Below are positions 18,513 through 27,928 of a DNA stretch of 40,013 nucleotides, in pieces. Source of the DNA: Microcaldota archaeon (GTDB lineage Archaea > Micrarchaeota > Micrarchaeia > Micrarchaeales > Micrarchaeaceae); NCBI GenBank assembly GCA_021821445.1, contig JAKACK010000009.1, positions 1 to 40,013 on the forward strand, given 5' to 3'. Both the position numbers and the translations under genes were made by a program. Under the pieces are notes generated by a model. The model did not search any database and had not been told where the DNA came from. It saw only the letters and a program-made list of their open reading frames with translations. Each line of letters begins with the position of its first letter. Position 1 is the stretch's first letter.

Positions 18513-20291
18513 ATGTTATTCAAAACGCTTTCAGAATATTACGAAAAAATTTATCAAACCGCTTCAAGAATAGAAATGGTTGGTATATTATCAGAAATAT
18601 TTAAACAGTGTAGTATAGAAGAAATATCAAAAATAATATATATAACACAGGGTCAATTAGCCCCAACTTTTGAGGGTATAGAATTTGGAATAGCAGATAA
18701 GATAGTGGAAGAAGCAATATCTGTTGCAACCGGATATTCAAAAGAAGAGATAGAAGTGCAGTACCATAAAACCGGAGATTTAGGTTTAGTAGCAGAGTTA
18801 TTTTCCAAATCATCAAAACTTAGAAGGATGTCAGATAAAAAGTTTACAGTTTTAGACGTTTATTCCTCTATGTATAAAATTGCAACTACCTCCGGTAAAA
18901 ACAGTAAAGAGTTAAAAATAAGAATGCTGTCTGATTTAATCGCTTCATCAGAACCTGTAGAAGCAAAATACATGGTTAAATATCCATTAAATGAACTTAG
19001 GTTGGGAGCAGGAGATGAAACTATATTAGAGGCTTTATCATTAACAATAACAGGAACTCGTTCTAAAAAAGATGTTATGGATAGAGCATATAATATATGC
19101 AGTGATTTAGGCGAAATTGGAGAGATATCTTTAAAGGGAGGTATAGAAGCGATAGAAAATATGAAAGTTTCTCTATTCAAGCCGATACGTCCAGCTTTAG
19201 CTGAACGTTTGCCAACCCCAGAAGAAATATTAAAAAAGATGGGAGGTAAATGTGCTGTAGAACAAAAATATGATGGGTTCAGATGCCAAGTTCACAAGGA
19301 TGGAAATAAAGTAAAACTTTATTCAAGAAGATTAGAGGAAACTACCGAAATGATGCCCGATATAGTAAAAGCAGTTATAAATGATATAAAAGTAGATAAG
19401 GTAATTTTTGAAGGAGAGGCATTAGCTTATAATGAATCAACAAATGAATTTTTACCATTTCAAGAAACAATACAAAGAAAAAGAAAACATGGAATAAGTG
19501 AGAAAATAATAGAGTTACCCCTTCATCTAATGTCTTTCGATATAATGTATTTAGAAGGGAAAGATTTATTGGGAGAGTCTTATGAAAAGAGACGAGCTCT
19601 TTTAGAAGATGTTGTTAAAGGGTCTAATACCATATCACCTTCAAAGAGGATTTTAACAGATTCAGCAAAAGAATTCGAAGAATTTTTTGAAGATTCAGTT
19701 GAAAATGGTTTGGAGGGTATAGTAGCAAAAGATCTAAAGTCTCATTATATTGCAGGAGCTAGAAAATTTTCATGGATAAAAATGAAAAGGAGCTATAGAG
19801 GTGAGTTATCGGATAGCTTAGATCTAGTCATAGTTGGTTATTACTTAGGCAAAGGTTCAAGAGCAGAGTTCAAATTTGGGGGGCTGCTGTGCGCTGTATA
19901 CAATAAAGAGAAAGATATGTTTGAAACAATATCTAAATTAGGAACAGGTTTTACAGAAGACCAAATGGTTGAATTACAATCTCTTTTAACAAAGATTAAA
20001 GTTGATGAAAAACCTGCTAGAGTAGATTCTATAATGAAGCCAGATTTCTGGGTTTACCCAAAGTATGTTGTCACCGTAAAAGCAGATGAGATAACTAAAT
20101 CACCTATGCATACATGTGGTAGGTCAAAGCAACCTGATGGTACGGAAGTTGGTTACGCTTTAAGATTTCCTAGACTGATTGGAGATACAACTATAAGAGA
20201 GGATAAAAGTCCAGAAGAGGCAACAGAAACAAAAGAAGTAATAGAAATGTTCGATCAACAAAAAAGAGTCAGCATATCAAAAAAATCTTAA
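18513..20291 (+). CDS. lig: ATP-dependent DNA ligase
   Basis: Nucleotidyltransferase motif I EQKYDGFRCQVH, KMKRSYRGELSDSLDLVIVGYYLGKGSR, C-terminal MKPDFWVYPKYVVTVKADEITKSPMHTCG, ALRFPRLIGD. Confidence 0.95.
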   Translation: MLFKTLSEYYEKIYQTASRIEMVGILSEIFKQCSIEEISKIIYITQGQLAPTFEGIEFGIADKIVEEAISVATGYSKEEIEVQYHKTGDLGLVAELFSKSSKLRRMSDKKFTVLDVYSSMYKIATTSGKNSKELKIRMLSDLIASSEPVEAKYMVKYPLNELRLGAGDETILEALSLTITGTRSKKDVMDRAYNICSDLGEIGEISLKGGIEAIENMKVSLFKPIRPALAERLPTPEEILKKMGGKCAVEQKYDGFRCQVHKDGNKVKLYSRRLEETTEMMPDIVKAVINDIKVDKVIFEGEALAYNESTNEFLPFQETIQRKRKHGISEKIIELPLHLMSFDIMYLEGKDLLGESYEKRRALLEDVVKGSNTISPSKRILTDSAKEFEEFFEDSVENGLEGIVAKDLKSHYIAGARKFSWIKMKRSYRGELSDSLDLVIVGYYLGKGSRAEFKFGGLLCAVYNKEKDMFETISKLGTGFTEDQMVELQSLLTKIKVDEKPARVDSIMKPDFWVYPKYVVTVKADEITKSPMHTCGRSKQPDGTEVGYALRFPRLIGDTTIREDKSPEEATETKEVIEMFDQQKRVSISKKS

Positions 20292-20303
20292 TCAATTGAT
20301 TAA

Positions 20304-20633
20304 CTAACTAATAGAACGTCCACTTTCTATAATTTTAGAAAACTTTTGAACACTCTTTATTATATTCTTTACTTTTGGATTTAATTTATAACCCAAACCG
20401 TAACCCGTATTCGTCCTTATATGTGTTGGTTGTATAACATTGAGATCGAGTGAAAGCTCTCTTAAAGTTATTATAAGGGTTTTCCTAGTGAACTTCTTCT
20501 CCAATATAGAATAAAGCTCTTTTGTAGTCCTCGGTGATTTTTGTAATAGTAGTTCCATCACCGCATAATTAGGTCTACTCAATGCTTTTCTTAATGCCCA
20601 AATATTATCCAATTCTTTTTCATTTCTTGTCAT
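20304..20633 (-). CDS. Winged-helix-type transcriptional regulator
   Basis: ALSRPNYAVMELLLQKSPRTTKELYSILEKKFTRKTLIITLRELSLDLNVIQ is wHTH-like; divergent to the pilus cluster. Confidence 0.6.
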   Translation of the reverse strand: MTRNEKELDNIWALRKALSRPNYAVMELLLQKSPRTTKELYSILEKKFTRKTLIITLRELSLDLNVIQPTHIRTNTGYGLGYKLNPKVKNIIKSVQKFSKIIESGRSIS

Positions 20634-20682
20634 AAATATATATGATACCTAAAGATTTAAAATAGTTTTCTTTTATCTATGA

Positions 20683-20770
20683 AGATACTAATATAAACTC
20701 TATTATATATGAGTATTTGAAAAATATTAAAAAACATTATATTATACAAAAGTATATAAATAGATACTTT
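20683..20770. promoter_or_regulatory. Candidate operator/promoter region between the regulator and the pilus cluster
   Basis: Perfect inverted repeat AAAGTAT-ataaatag-ATACTTT (20749-20755 / 20764-20770) overlaps a TATA-like TATAAATA. AGATACT recurs at 20683-20689 and 20762-20768, and AGTAT at 20712-20716. Confidence 0.45.
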
Positions 20771-20807
20771 AATATAATATATAAATTTAAAAATAATAGA
20801 GGATAAA

Positions 20808-22289
20808 ATGAAATTTCAATTAAATAAACTTTTAAACCATAATTTTAATTTTGAGAATAATCAATTAAAAATAAATCCTATAAAATTAAATTTTTCGATA
20901 TCAAAAACACCACAAAGCAAAATAATAGAGCGTATAAATGATTTTAAAGTGATTGAAAAATCTGGAAATATTAATTTTTATTGTATACTAAATGATGAGC
21001 GAGCTTTCAACGAATCAGAAGCAGAATTACTTAAAAGATCTGTGATAGAGTATATTATAAATTCTAATCTTAATTTAAAATACTCAAAAGAATCCCTAAA
21101 ATTTGTTCAGAATATTTTAATCAATAATTATGGTGCAGATAAATTATCCTCTTATATAATAGCACATGATACAATAGGTTATGGTCCTATTAGTGTAATT
21201 CTTGAAAATTCAGATAAAATAGAGGAAATAATGATAAATGGACCAAGATCTCCAATATCTATATATCATTCCGAATATGGATTTTGTGAAACAAATCTGA
21301 AATTCAATGGTGTAGAAGAGTTCAAATTTATAATGAATAAATTAATTGCGGATACTGAAAAAGAGGTAAATGAATCCTTTCCTATAATTGATGCTGAACT
21401 ATCAAATGGTTCCAGAATACATATACAGATAAAACCATATTCACAGAGTGGTGCAACAGCATCAATAAGATTAAATAGTGGCAAATCAATCAATTTAAGA
21501 AAATTAATCGATTATAAGACTCTAACACCAGATATTGCAGCTTACCTATGGCTTGCAATTGAGTTAAATTATAATATGATAATTTCAGGAGCACCTTCAG
21601 CAGGAAAAACAACTATGCTAACAGCTTTAGCGTCATTTCTTCCAAGGTATGTAAGAATAGTTAGTGTGGAGGAGGATGTAAACGAGCTTAAATTCCACAG
21701 CAATTTTATAAACTCTATAAACTTACAAGGAAATTCAAATACAGAAGTTAATTTAAAAGAGCAGATTATAAATGCATTGCATTTGCGTCCGGATCGTCTT
21801 ATAATCGGAGAGATAAGAGGAGCTGAAGCTCACGATGTATTTTTTGGTTCGAATATAGGAGTTCCATTTATGACCACCTTACACAGCCAACTTGATGCAA
21901 AATCCCTTCTTTATAGATTACAATCAAAACCTATGTCGATAGAACCAAATCTTTTAAAATCCTTAGATATAGCTATTTTTATATCACATAACCAAATCGA
22001 TAATTCACGAAAAATAGAAAATATATCCGAATACAATTGGCTCGCTAAAGGTGAGACCTTAGATGATTTAAATCTTCCAGCAGTTAAAATTTTAAGTGTG
22101 GCTGAAAATGGATTAAGTCAGATAAGAGGATTAAAAAAATCAAAAGTAATCAAAAAATATTCTGAAGTACATGCATTGAGCATAGAGGAATCAATTGCAG
22201 AGTTTAAAAAACGTTCAGATTATTTGGGCAAATTACCAGAAAATCACAGCATATCTGAATATATACAATCTTATTGGGAGATAAAATGA
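20808..22289 (+). CDS. Type II/IV secretion (Tad/archaellum/pilus-type) assembly ATPase
   Basis: Walker A SGAPSAGKTTMLTALASFLP, Asp box VSVEEDVNEL, Walker B RPDRLIIGEIRGAEAHDVF, His box MTTLHS. Confidence 0.95.
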   Translation: MKFQLNKLLNHNFNFENNQLKINPIKLNFSISKTPQSKIIERINDFKVIEKSGNINFYCILNDERAFNESEAELLKRSVIEYIINSNLNLKYSKESLKFVQNILINNYGADKLSSYIIAHDTIGYGPISVILENSDKIEEIMINGPRSPISIYHSEYGFCETNLKFNGVEEFKFIMNKLIADTEKEVNESFPIIDAELSNGSRIHIQIKPYSQSGATASIRLNSGKSINLRKLIDYKTLTPDIAAYLWLAIELNYNMIISGAPSAGKTTMLTALASFLPRYVRIVSVEEDVNELKFHSNFINSINLQGNSNTEVNLKEQIINALHLRPDRLIIGEIRGAEAHDVFFGSNIGVPFMTTLHSQLDAKSLLYRLQSKPMSIEPNLLKSLDIAIFISHNQIDNSRKIENISEYNWLAKGETLDDLNLPAVKILSVAENGLSQIRGLKKSKVIKKYSEVHALSIEESIAEFKKRSDYLGKLPENHSISEYIQSYWEIK

Positions 22290-23011
22290 TAAATCATAAA
22301 TTCAAAAATAATTTAAGCTATTTGATAATATTATTAATAGGATCATTTATTCTATATTTTCTATTTGGTTTATATGCGATATTTATGATTCCATTATTCT
22401 TATCATCATTAATCATACAAAAATTTATAAATTCAAAATATGAATACAAAAAGAAATTTTTAGATAAAAAGAATTCATTCTTAAATTTCCTTCGTTTTAT
22501 AGTGACGAAAACAGAATTAGAGAATAAAGGAGCCATATCAATTTTAGAATCTGCAAGTCAAAATAACAAAGATATATACGCAAATAAATTATTAAAAAGA
22601 TTAAATTTAGGAGAGAACATAGACCAATCTCTTAGTGATATAAAAGACAGTTTATCAGCACCTATTATAAATGAAATTATTGGAAATTTAAAAAATGGGA
22701 TGAGTTTAGATAAAAGTATAAATTCGGTATTAAACTCAGAAATGAACCTAATTGATTACAATTATATGACAAATATAGAATTAATAAAAAAATATTCCAT
22801 AGCAACAACTCTAACATCTATAATAATCCCCACATTTTTAATCTTTGGGTTTATCGGATATTCAATAATAAATCCATTATCAATAATGTTTATCATATTC
22901 GCATCTGTTCTGCTATTTGTGCTTCCAATAATAAATCTTATAATAAAAAATAAAATGACTCTTTTTTATTATCAAATTCAAGAAAGTGAAGAATCATTAT
23001 CCAATTGGTGA
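22286..23011 (+). CDS. TadB/TadC-like pilus platform membrane protein (first of two)
   Basis: TM helices flanking a helical region (NLKNGMSLDKSINSVLN) typical of T2SSF domains; directly after the ATPase with a small overlap. ATG at 22286. Confidence 0.65.
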   Translation: MINHKFKNNLSYLIILLIGSFILYFLFGLYAIFMIPLFLSSLIIQKFINSKYEYKKKFLDKKNSFLNFLRFIVTKTELENKGAISILESASQNNKDIYANKLLKRLNLGENIDQSLSDIKDSLSAPIINEIIGNLKNGMSLDKSINSVLNSEMNLIDYNYMTNIELIKKYSIATTLTSIIIPTFLIFGFIGYSIINPLSIMFIIFASVLLFVLPIINLIIKNKMTLFYYQIQESEESLSNW

Positions 23012-23049
23012 TTTAAATAAAAATTAATTTTATAAATAATATAAACAAA

Positions 23050-23811
23050 ATGACTTCATCTTTAATCTATATAATTGCGGCTATATTAGATCTCACATTG
23101 TTAATTATATTTTGGTTTAATTCAAATATAATTGCAATTTTAATTTATCTAATATTAAATGCCGTAGTATTATATAAAAGTGGCATCTTTGAGCAAAATA
23201 AGATTAAATTTGAATGTGAAGAATTATTAGATAATCTTTTATCAAAGTCAAATTCAACAAGTATACCAAAGGTAAAGCTTCTGGAACAATCATTAAATAA
23301 AAAATTCATTTTCAGCAAAGATTTTAGTGAGGCTATAAAATACTATAAATTATCAGGATCTATAGATAGATTCAACAAAATAAATACTCATAATTCATTT
23401 ATACTTAAAAGATTAATTGAAGATTTAATTGCATCATTCTCCAAAAACCTCAGTATACAAAAAAGGTTGAATAGTCTAAGAGAGGATTATAAGAGGACCG
23501 ATAATTACAATAAAATTGCATCGAGCATAGTGAGTAGTTCAAAAAAGATGTCATTGATTGGCGAACTTCTGTTTCTACCATTATTCGCAGGAATATCATA
23601 CGATATACTCAAATTCACATCTTTTGGAGGTACAAGAGAAATATACATACTTCCAATTCTGATGATTTTATACTTCTTAATCTCAAGTTGGATAGAAAAT
23701 TTGCACTCTAATTTGTCTAATTCATTTAAAACTTACAAAATAGCTTTTTACACCTCTTTTTCATCTTTTATTATGATTATCGCTTCCATGCTGATAACAA
23801 AAATTTTATAG
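23050..23811 (+). CDS. TadB/TadC-like pilus platform membrane protein (second of two)
   Basis: Similar size and layout: N-terminal TMs, helical region (SIDRFNKINTHNSFILKRLIEDLIASFSKNLSIQKRLN), C-terminal TMs. Confidence 0.55.
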   Translation: MTSSLIYIIAAILDLTLLIIFWFNSNIIAILIYLILNAVVLYKSGIFEQNKIKFECEELLDNLLSKSNSTSIPKVKLLEQSLNKKFIFSKDFSEAIKYYKLSGSIDRFNKINTHNSFILKRLIEDLIASFSKNLSIQKRLNSLREDYKRTDNYNKIASSIVSSSKKMSLIGELLFLPLFAGISYDILKFTSFGGTREIYILPILMILYFLISSWIENLHSNLSNSFKTYKIAFYTSFSSFIMIIASMLITKIL

Positions 23812-23818
23812 TGATAAA

Positions 23819-24055
23819 ATGACAACATACATAGATATAATAGAGGCCATGTTGGTAATGGCAAAATCGAAGAAAAAGGCACAAGGATCTATAGAATACC
23901 TACTGATGCTTTCTGCTGTTAGCATTGTGATAGTAATAGCTTTAGCTATGATAGTTCAATTGAAAGGAGCAGCTATACACGCATTTTACAATTCAACTAA
24001 TCAAAGCTTAGTAGGGCAAATAGGAATGGAGATATCAAACATTTCTAAAAAATAA
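23819..24055 (+). CDS. Class III signal peptide pilin-like protein (small, candidate major pilin)
   Basis: SKKKAQGSIEYLLMLSAVSIVIVIALAMIVQLKGAAI. The start may be the ATG at 23849. Confidence 0.8.
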   Translation: MTTYIDIIEAMLVMAKSKKKAQGSIEYLLMLSAVSIVIVIALAMIVQLKGAAIHAFYNSTNQSLVGQIGMEISNISKK

Positions 24056-24065
24056 ATTAGAAGCA

Positions 24066-24449
24066 GTGAAAAATATGATAAAAAAGGCGCAGATGTCTAT
24101 TGAATTTATTATCTATATCGCAATTTCTGCTATCTCATTAGTTGCAGTACTTTCAATATACCATTTCGGTAGTTTAAAGATAAACTCAACTATGAATTTA
24201 GACTATATAGATAATTTTGCATCTATCATAAATTCGAATTTATACCAGTACAAATCAACATTTACCTCTTATATACCGAATTCAATATGTAAAATTAAAA
24301 TAGCGGGGTATGAATTGAAATATAAAAATAAATCGATAGCAATCGATGCACCTGTAAAATTAAACAATAGCATATGCAAAAATAGCGGAAAAATTGAAAA
24401 TATGACTATGTATTATTCAAACGGAACTTATTTTTTGGGTGCATCTTAA
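24066..24449 (+). CDS. Class III signal peptide pilin-like protein
   Basis: MIKKAQMSIEFIIYIAISAISLVAVLSIYHFG. ORF-track start is non-ATG; ATG at 24075 is an alternative. Confidence 0.75.
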   Translation: MKNMIKKAQMSIEFIIYIAISAISLVAVLSIYHFGSLKINSTMNLDYIDNFASIINSNLYQYKSTFTSYIPNSICKIKIAGYELKYKNKSIAIDAPVKLNNSICKNSGKIENMTMYYSNGTYFLGAS

Positions 24450-24644
24450 ATGAAATTGCAAATTCTATACGAAATGGTAATCCTTATGACAATAGCTTTG
24501 TTATTCATATCAATGATATCTGTATTTTACATATGGTTAAACAATTCAATTAAAAAATCAATTCAATCTAATGCAATCCCGTTATCCTCAAATTCATTAA
24601 ATGGCAGCATAAGACCTTATAGCTATTTTCAAATATCTGGCTGA
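24450..24644 (+). CDS. Small membrane or pseudopilin-like protein
   Basis: MKLQILYEMVILMTIALLFISMISVFYIWL; tightly packed within the cluster. Confidence 0.5.
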   Translation: MKLQILYEMVILMTIALLFISMISVFYIWLNNSIKKSIQSNAIPLSSNSLNGSIRPYSYFQISG

Positions 24645-24649
24645 TCAAT

Positions 24650-24982
24650 ATGAAGGGACTTTTATTATCTTTTGATTTAATCTTTGGTATATTGATTTTT
24701 ATAACAGTTCTATTAATCTCAATTGCCTTTTTGTCAAATGTTAGTTTATCCGATGGAAATTTACAAACTAATTTATCTTCCTTCATAGCGATAAATTCCA
24801 GATTACAGGAGCAGATTTATATTTATAATCAATTTGGATCTATTCAGACATTTACGAAATCTGGATTTTTAGTATCGAAACTGAATCTTTCAAAACCTAT
24901 TTCAAAATCAATTTACAATGAATGTGCTAATCTTTGCAGGATGATTTACCGTAAAGGTAAATTTTATATAATATCGGTGTAA
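24650..24982 (+). CDS. Pilin-like membrane protein
   Basis: MKGLLLSFDLIFGILIFITVLLISIAFLSNV N-terminal hydrophobic helix; packed cluster. Confidence 0.5.
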   Translation: MKGLLLSFDLIFGILIFITVLLISIAFLSNVSLSDGNLQTNLSSFIAINSRLQEQIYIYNQFGSIQTFTKSGFLVSKLNLSKPISKSIYNECANLCRMIYRKGKFYIISV

Positions 24983-24985
24983 AAA

Positions 24986-26287
24986 ATGAAAATCCAAACA
25001 ACTTTAGAATTTATAATAATATTGACAGTAATATCCTCTTTAATAGTATTTTCGTTGTCTATTTACGCGTCAATATCAAAAGAATCAAATTTGTTATTTA
25101 ATAGTATTAGCAATTCTCCCACAATCACATCTCAAAATAATTCTATGATCATATCATATGAATCAGGTGCACCAAAAATATTCGCATATATAGGAAATTT
25201 ATCTGAAATGGGTATTCCTAATTATGGTTATTTGGAGGTTTTAAGTAATGACAAAGTAATTATATTAAATCTGAGTATGAGTACCAACAATGGTCAGTTA
25301 ATATACGATAATTTCAATAAATCCATCTCTGGTTTTGAAATGATTAATTTTAATTATATCCCAAAACATAAGGGAATTTCAAATATAACAATAAAATTAA
25401 AAGCAAAAACGGATAACGGAATTTTAAACAAAGAAATTAAATTAAATACCTATGTTTACGATACTTCTATAACCCCAATAAATACTACCATTTCAGATTA
25501 TAAACCCCAAATAGCATTTAATTCAAAATATGAATACTTTAATCTTAATAGTTTAGATTCTATATATAAAATATCAACATCATCTCATTGTAGTTATAAC
25601 TATTATCACAGCAATAACCAAGAACCTATATCTATACAGTGCGGCCCTAATGCAAGCTATGATTTTTTTATCTTTTCAAGCTATTGTTATTATGATAAAG
25701 ATATATTTACAAGAACAATCTGTGTCTATAAAAATTACAATAATTCAGAAGTTGGTATAATCAACAAAAACAATCCTAATTATGGTTACAATGCCTCAAT
25801 AAAAATTCAAGATTTAAATTCAGTTATGGATGCTAACGTATCAACATTAAATCATAACCACACACCCTTGATAGAAAACGGAACCATTACAGGAAATATA
25901 ACCGTAAATAATGCAGATACAAATGATACATATAATATCGAACACAATGGGATTTTATTCAATAATCAAACAAATTATTCATTAAATGAATCATTTGTAA
26001 ACGATTTTGAAATAAGTAAAAGTAATCTTAATTCTATCCTAAACTTTTATAACAATAGCAATGTCAGTGCTCAACAGCTCAATAACATATACGAATCAAT
26101 GAATAACTATAATAGAAGCGTAAAGAAAATATATTCCAATTCATACCATAAAAAAGGTTGTAAAATAATCAACCATACATATAAATGCAATTTAAATTTT
26201 ATTCAATTATATATGACAGCTTATATAGATAATGTAACTTCAAATTATGCCTATTATTACAATGGTTCAAAAATATATATAAGGTGA
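24986..26287 (+). CDS. Large pilin-like protein, candidate tip or adhesin subunit
   Basis: MKIQTTLEFIIILTVISSLIVFSLSIYAS N-terminus with Gln-(X)-(X)-Leu-Glu like class III prepilins, then ~400 aa rich in Asn and N-X-S/T. Confidence 0.65.
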   Translation: MKIQTTLEFIIILTVISSLIVFSLSIYASISKESNLLFNSISNSPTITSQNNSMIISYESGAPKIFAYIGNLSEMGIPNYGYLEVLSNDKVIILNLSMSTNNGQLIYDNFNKSISGFEMINFNYIPKHKGISNITIKLKAKTDNGILNKEIKLNTYVYDTSITPINTTISDYKPQIAFNSKYEYFNLNSLDSIYKISTSSHCSYNYYHSNNQEPISIQCGPNASYDFFIFSSYCYYDKDIFTRTICVYKNYNNSEVGIINKNNPNYGYNASIKIQDLNSVMDANVSTLNHNHTPLIENGTITGNITVNNADTNDTYNIEHNGILFNNQTNYSLNESFVNDFEISKSNLNSILNFYNNSNVSAQQLNNIYESMNNYNRSVKKIYSNSYHKKGCKIINHTYKCNLNFIQLYMTAYIDNVTSNYAYYYNGSKIYIR

Positions 26288-26293
26288 AATAAT

Positions 26294-26695
26294 TTGCATA
26301 TAAAAAAGATGAAAGCACAAGCAGCAATTATAGAATCAGTACTTTCAATAACAATATTATTATCGGTTATAACCGGTTTAACATATATAAATTATTCCCA
26401 ATCTAGATCATACAGCCAAAATGAAAAAATAGAATTTTATAATATGGTTTATGATATCACAGAAATAGTAAATAAAAATGGGGCTGGAGTAATTTTCAAT
26501 AAATCCAATTCAACTATATTAAGCAAAATCCCTATAATATATAGATTGAGTTATTTGAGCATATTTGGACCAAAAATAAATTTCTCATATGGCAAATTAG
26601 ATTCATGCAACCAAAATTATTACTATTATTGTGTATACTACAACGGTACAAAAGATGGAAATTATAAAGGGGATATTTGTTTTTCTGGGTGTTAA
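26294..26695 (+). CDS. Pilin-like protein (TTG start)
   Basis: KKMKAQAAIIESVLSITILLSVITGL; C-terminal Cys-containing region YYYCVYYNGTKDGNYKGDICFSGC. Confidence 0.6.
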   Translation: MHIKKMKAQAAIIESVLSITILLSVITGLTYINYSQSRSYSQNEKIEFYNMVYDITEIVNKNGAGVIFNKSNSTILSKIPIIYRLSYLSIFGPKINFSYGKLDSCNQNYYYYCVYYNGTKDGNYKGDICFSGC

Positions 26696-26698
26696 AAA

Positions 26699-26998
26699 AT
26701 GGGCTTTTATGGATTTTTAATACTAATTACAATTGCGGCATTGATTAATTCAGCTTTAATATATCAAACATATATTGGAAATTCCGAAGAATTAAATTAT
26801 AATGTGAACAAATATATAGGTATAATGAATCTTGAGATACAAAAAATTTCAATCAGTGGCGTAAGCAATAAATATTTATACAATATAAACTCTTTAGGTA
26901 AACTAGATCAGTTCAATATAACTACAAGAAATAATGGAAATTATATTATCCTGAATGATATTATAAAACCCAAATTATATGAAATAATAAATAGGTAA
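26699..26998 (+). CDS. Small pilin-like membrane protein
   Basis: MGFYGFLILITIAALINSALIYQTYIG; last gene of the packed cluster. Confidence 0.45.
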   Translation: MGFYGFLILITIAALINSALIYQTYIGNSEELNYNVNKYIGIMNLEIQKISISGVSNKYLYNINSLGKLDQFNITTRNNGNYIILNDIIKPKLYEIINR

Positions 26999-27017
26999 AT
27001 TTAATCATTATATATAA

Positions 27018-27089
27018 GCCCTGGTGGTGTAACGGCTAGCACGAAGGACTGTGGATCCTTAAGTTCGGGTTCGATTCCCGGCCAAGGCC
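27018..27089 (+). tRNA. tRNA-His(GUG)
   Basis: Acceptor GCCCTGG/CCAAGGC (one C4-A69 mismatch), U8, D-arm GTGT..GCAC, anticodon arm AAGGA-CTGTGGA-TCCTT, T-arm TCGGG-TTCGATT-CCCGG, C73. Confidence 0.85.
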
Positions 27090-27169
27090 TATAAAATTTA
27101 TCTATTTATATCAAAAATAAGTTTTTATCTATCAATATAATTAATACAATTAACCCAAGCAAAAAGAGC

Positions 27170-27928
27170 CTATTTATAAGCTATAAGCCCTCTATAACTT
27201 CTCTTTACCCTGCTAAATCCTGCTTCTTTAAGCCTTTCCATAGAACCTCTAACATAATCTACTTTGTACTCTCTAGGTATCCTTCCACCACCTATAAAAT
27301 GATAAAGCATCCCTCCATTCTTTATCACCCTATATAACTCCATATAAAACTTAAGCGAGTATAAATCCCCACTTATCTTAACATTAGGTGGATCATGTAG
27401 TATTTTATCAAAACTATTATCCTTTAATTTTGTTATTCCTTTTATAACATCTTCATTATTTATTTTTATTTTCTTATTCTCTAAGGTACTTGCAGACCAT
27501 GGATTAATATTTGCGATGTCAATAACCTCTTTTGATATTTCATATGTTTGTACCTTTTTTGCACCCCTTTTAGCAAGCTCATTAGCTGTGTATCCAAGAC
27601 CAAAACAGGTATCGAGTAAATTTCCCTCTATGTGACCTAATTCTTTAACTTTATTTTTTGCATCTTCAGAAGGATTTGATACCGAAACTGTATGCATAAG
27701 ACTTCCATTTATCCAAAGGGTTGGTGCAAAATCCAAATGTGGCTCATACAATTTATAAGAGGTAGTTCCATTAAAGAAGTAAATATAATTAAGTGAATTA
27801 TCTTTTACAAGAAAGCAATCCTGGTTATGCCTTCTTCTATTTATCTTTTTTAATTCTTCAATTTTGATTGTCTGCCCATCTGGTAAAATCAATTGATTAT
27901 TTGATTTTGTAACATCATATAAATTCAT
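27170..27928 (-). CDS. Predicted SAM-dependent methyltransferase
   Basis: EGNLLDTCFGLGYTANELAKRGAKKVQTYEIS, FDKILHDPPN, ELYRVIKNGGMLYHFIGG. Confidence 0.75.
   Translation of the reverse strand: MNLYDVTKSNNQLILPDGQTIKIEELKKINRRRHNQDCFLVKDNSLNYIYFFNGTTSYKLYEPHLDFAPTLWINGSLMHTVSVSNPSEDAKNKVKELGHIEGNLLDTCFGLGYTANELAKRGAKKVQTYEISKEVIDIANINPWSASTLENKKIKINNEDVIKGITKLKDNSFDKILHDPPNVKISGDLYSLKFYMELYRVIKNGGMLYHFIGGGRIPREYKVDYVRGSMERLKEAGFSRVKRSYRGLIAYK

Noticed and set aside
18601-19180. Minus-strand ORFs within the DNA ligase gene
   Set aside because: Shadow ORFs of a confident CDS.
20808-27089. Integrated mobile element using the tRNA-His gene as attachment site
   Set aside because: No integrase, transposase or duplicated tRNA 3' end seen; the tRNA directly follows the cluster but no att repeat was found by eye.
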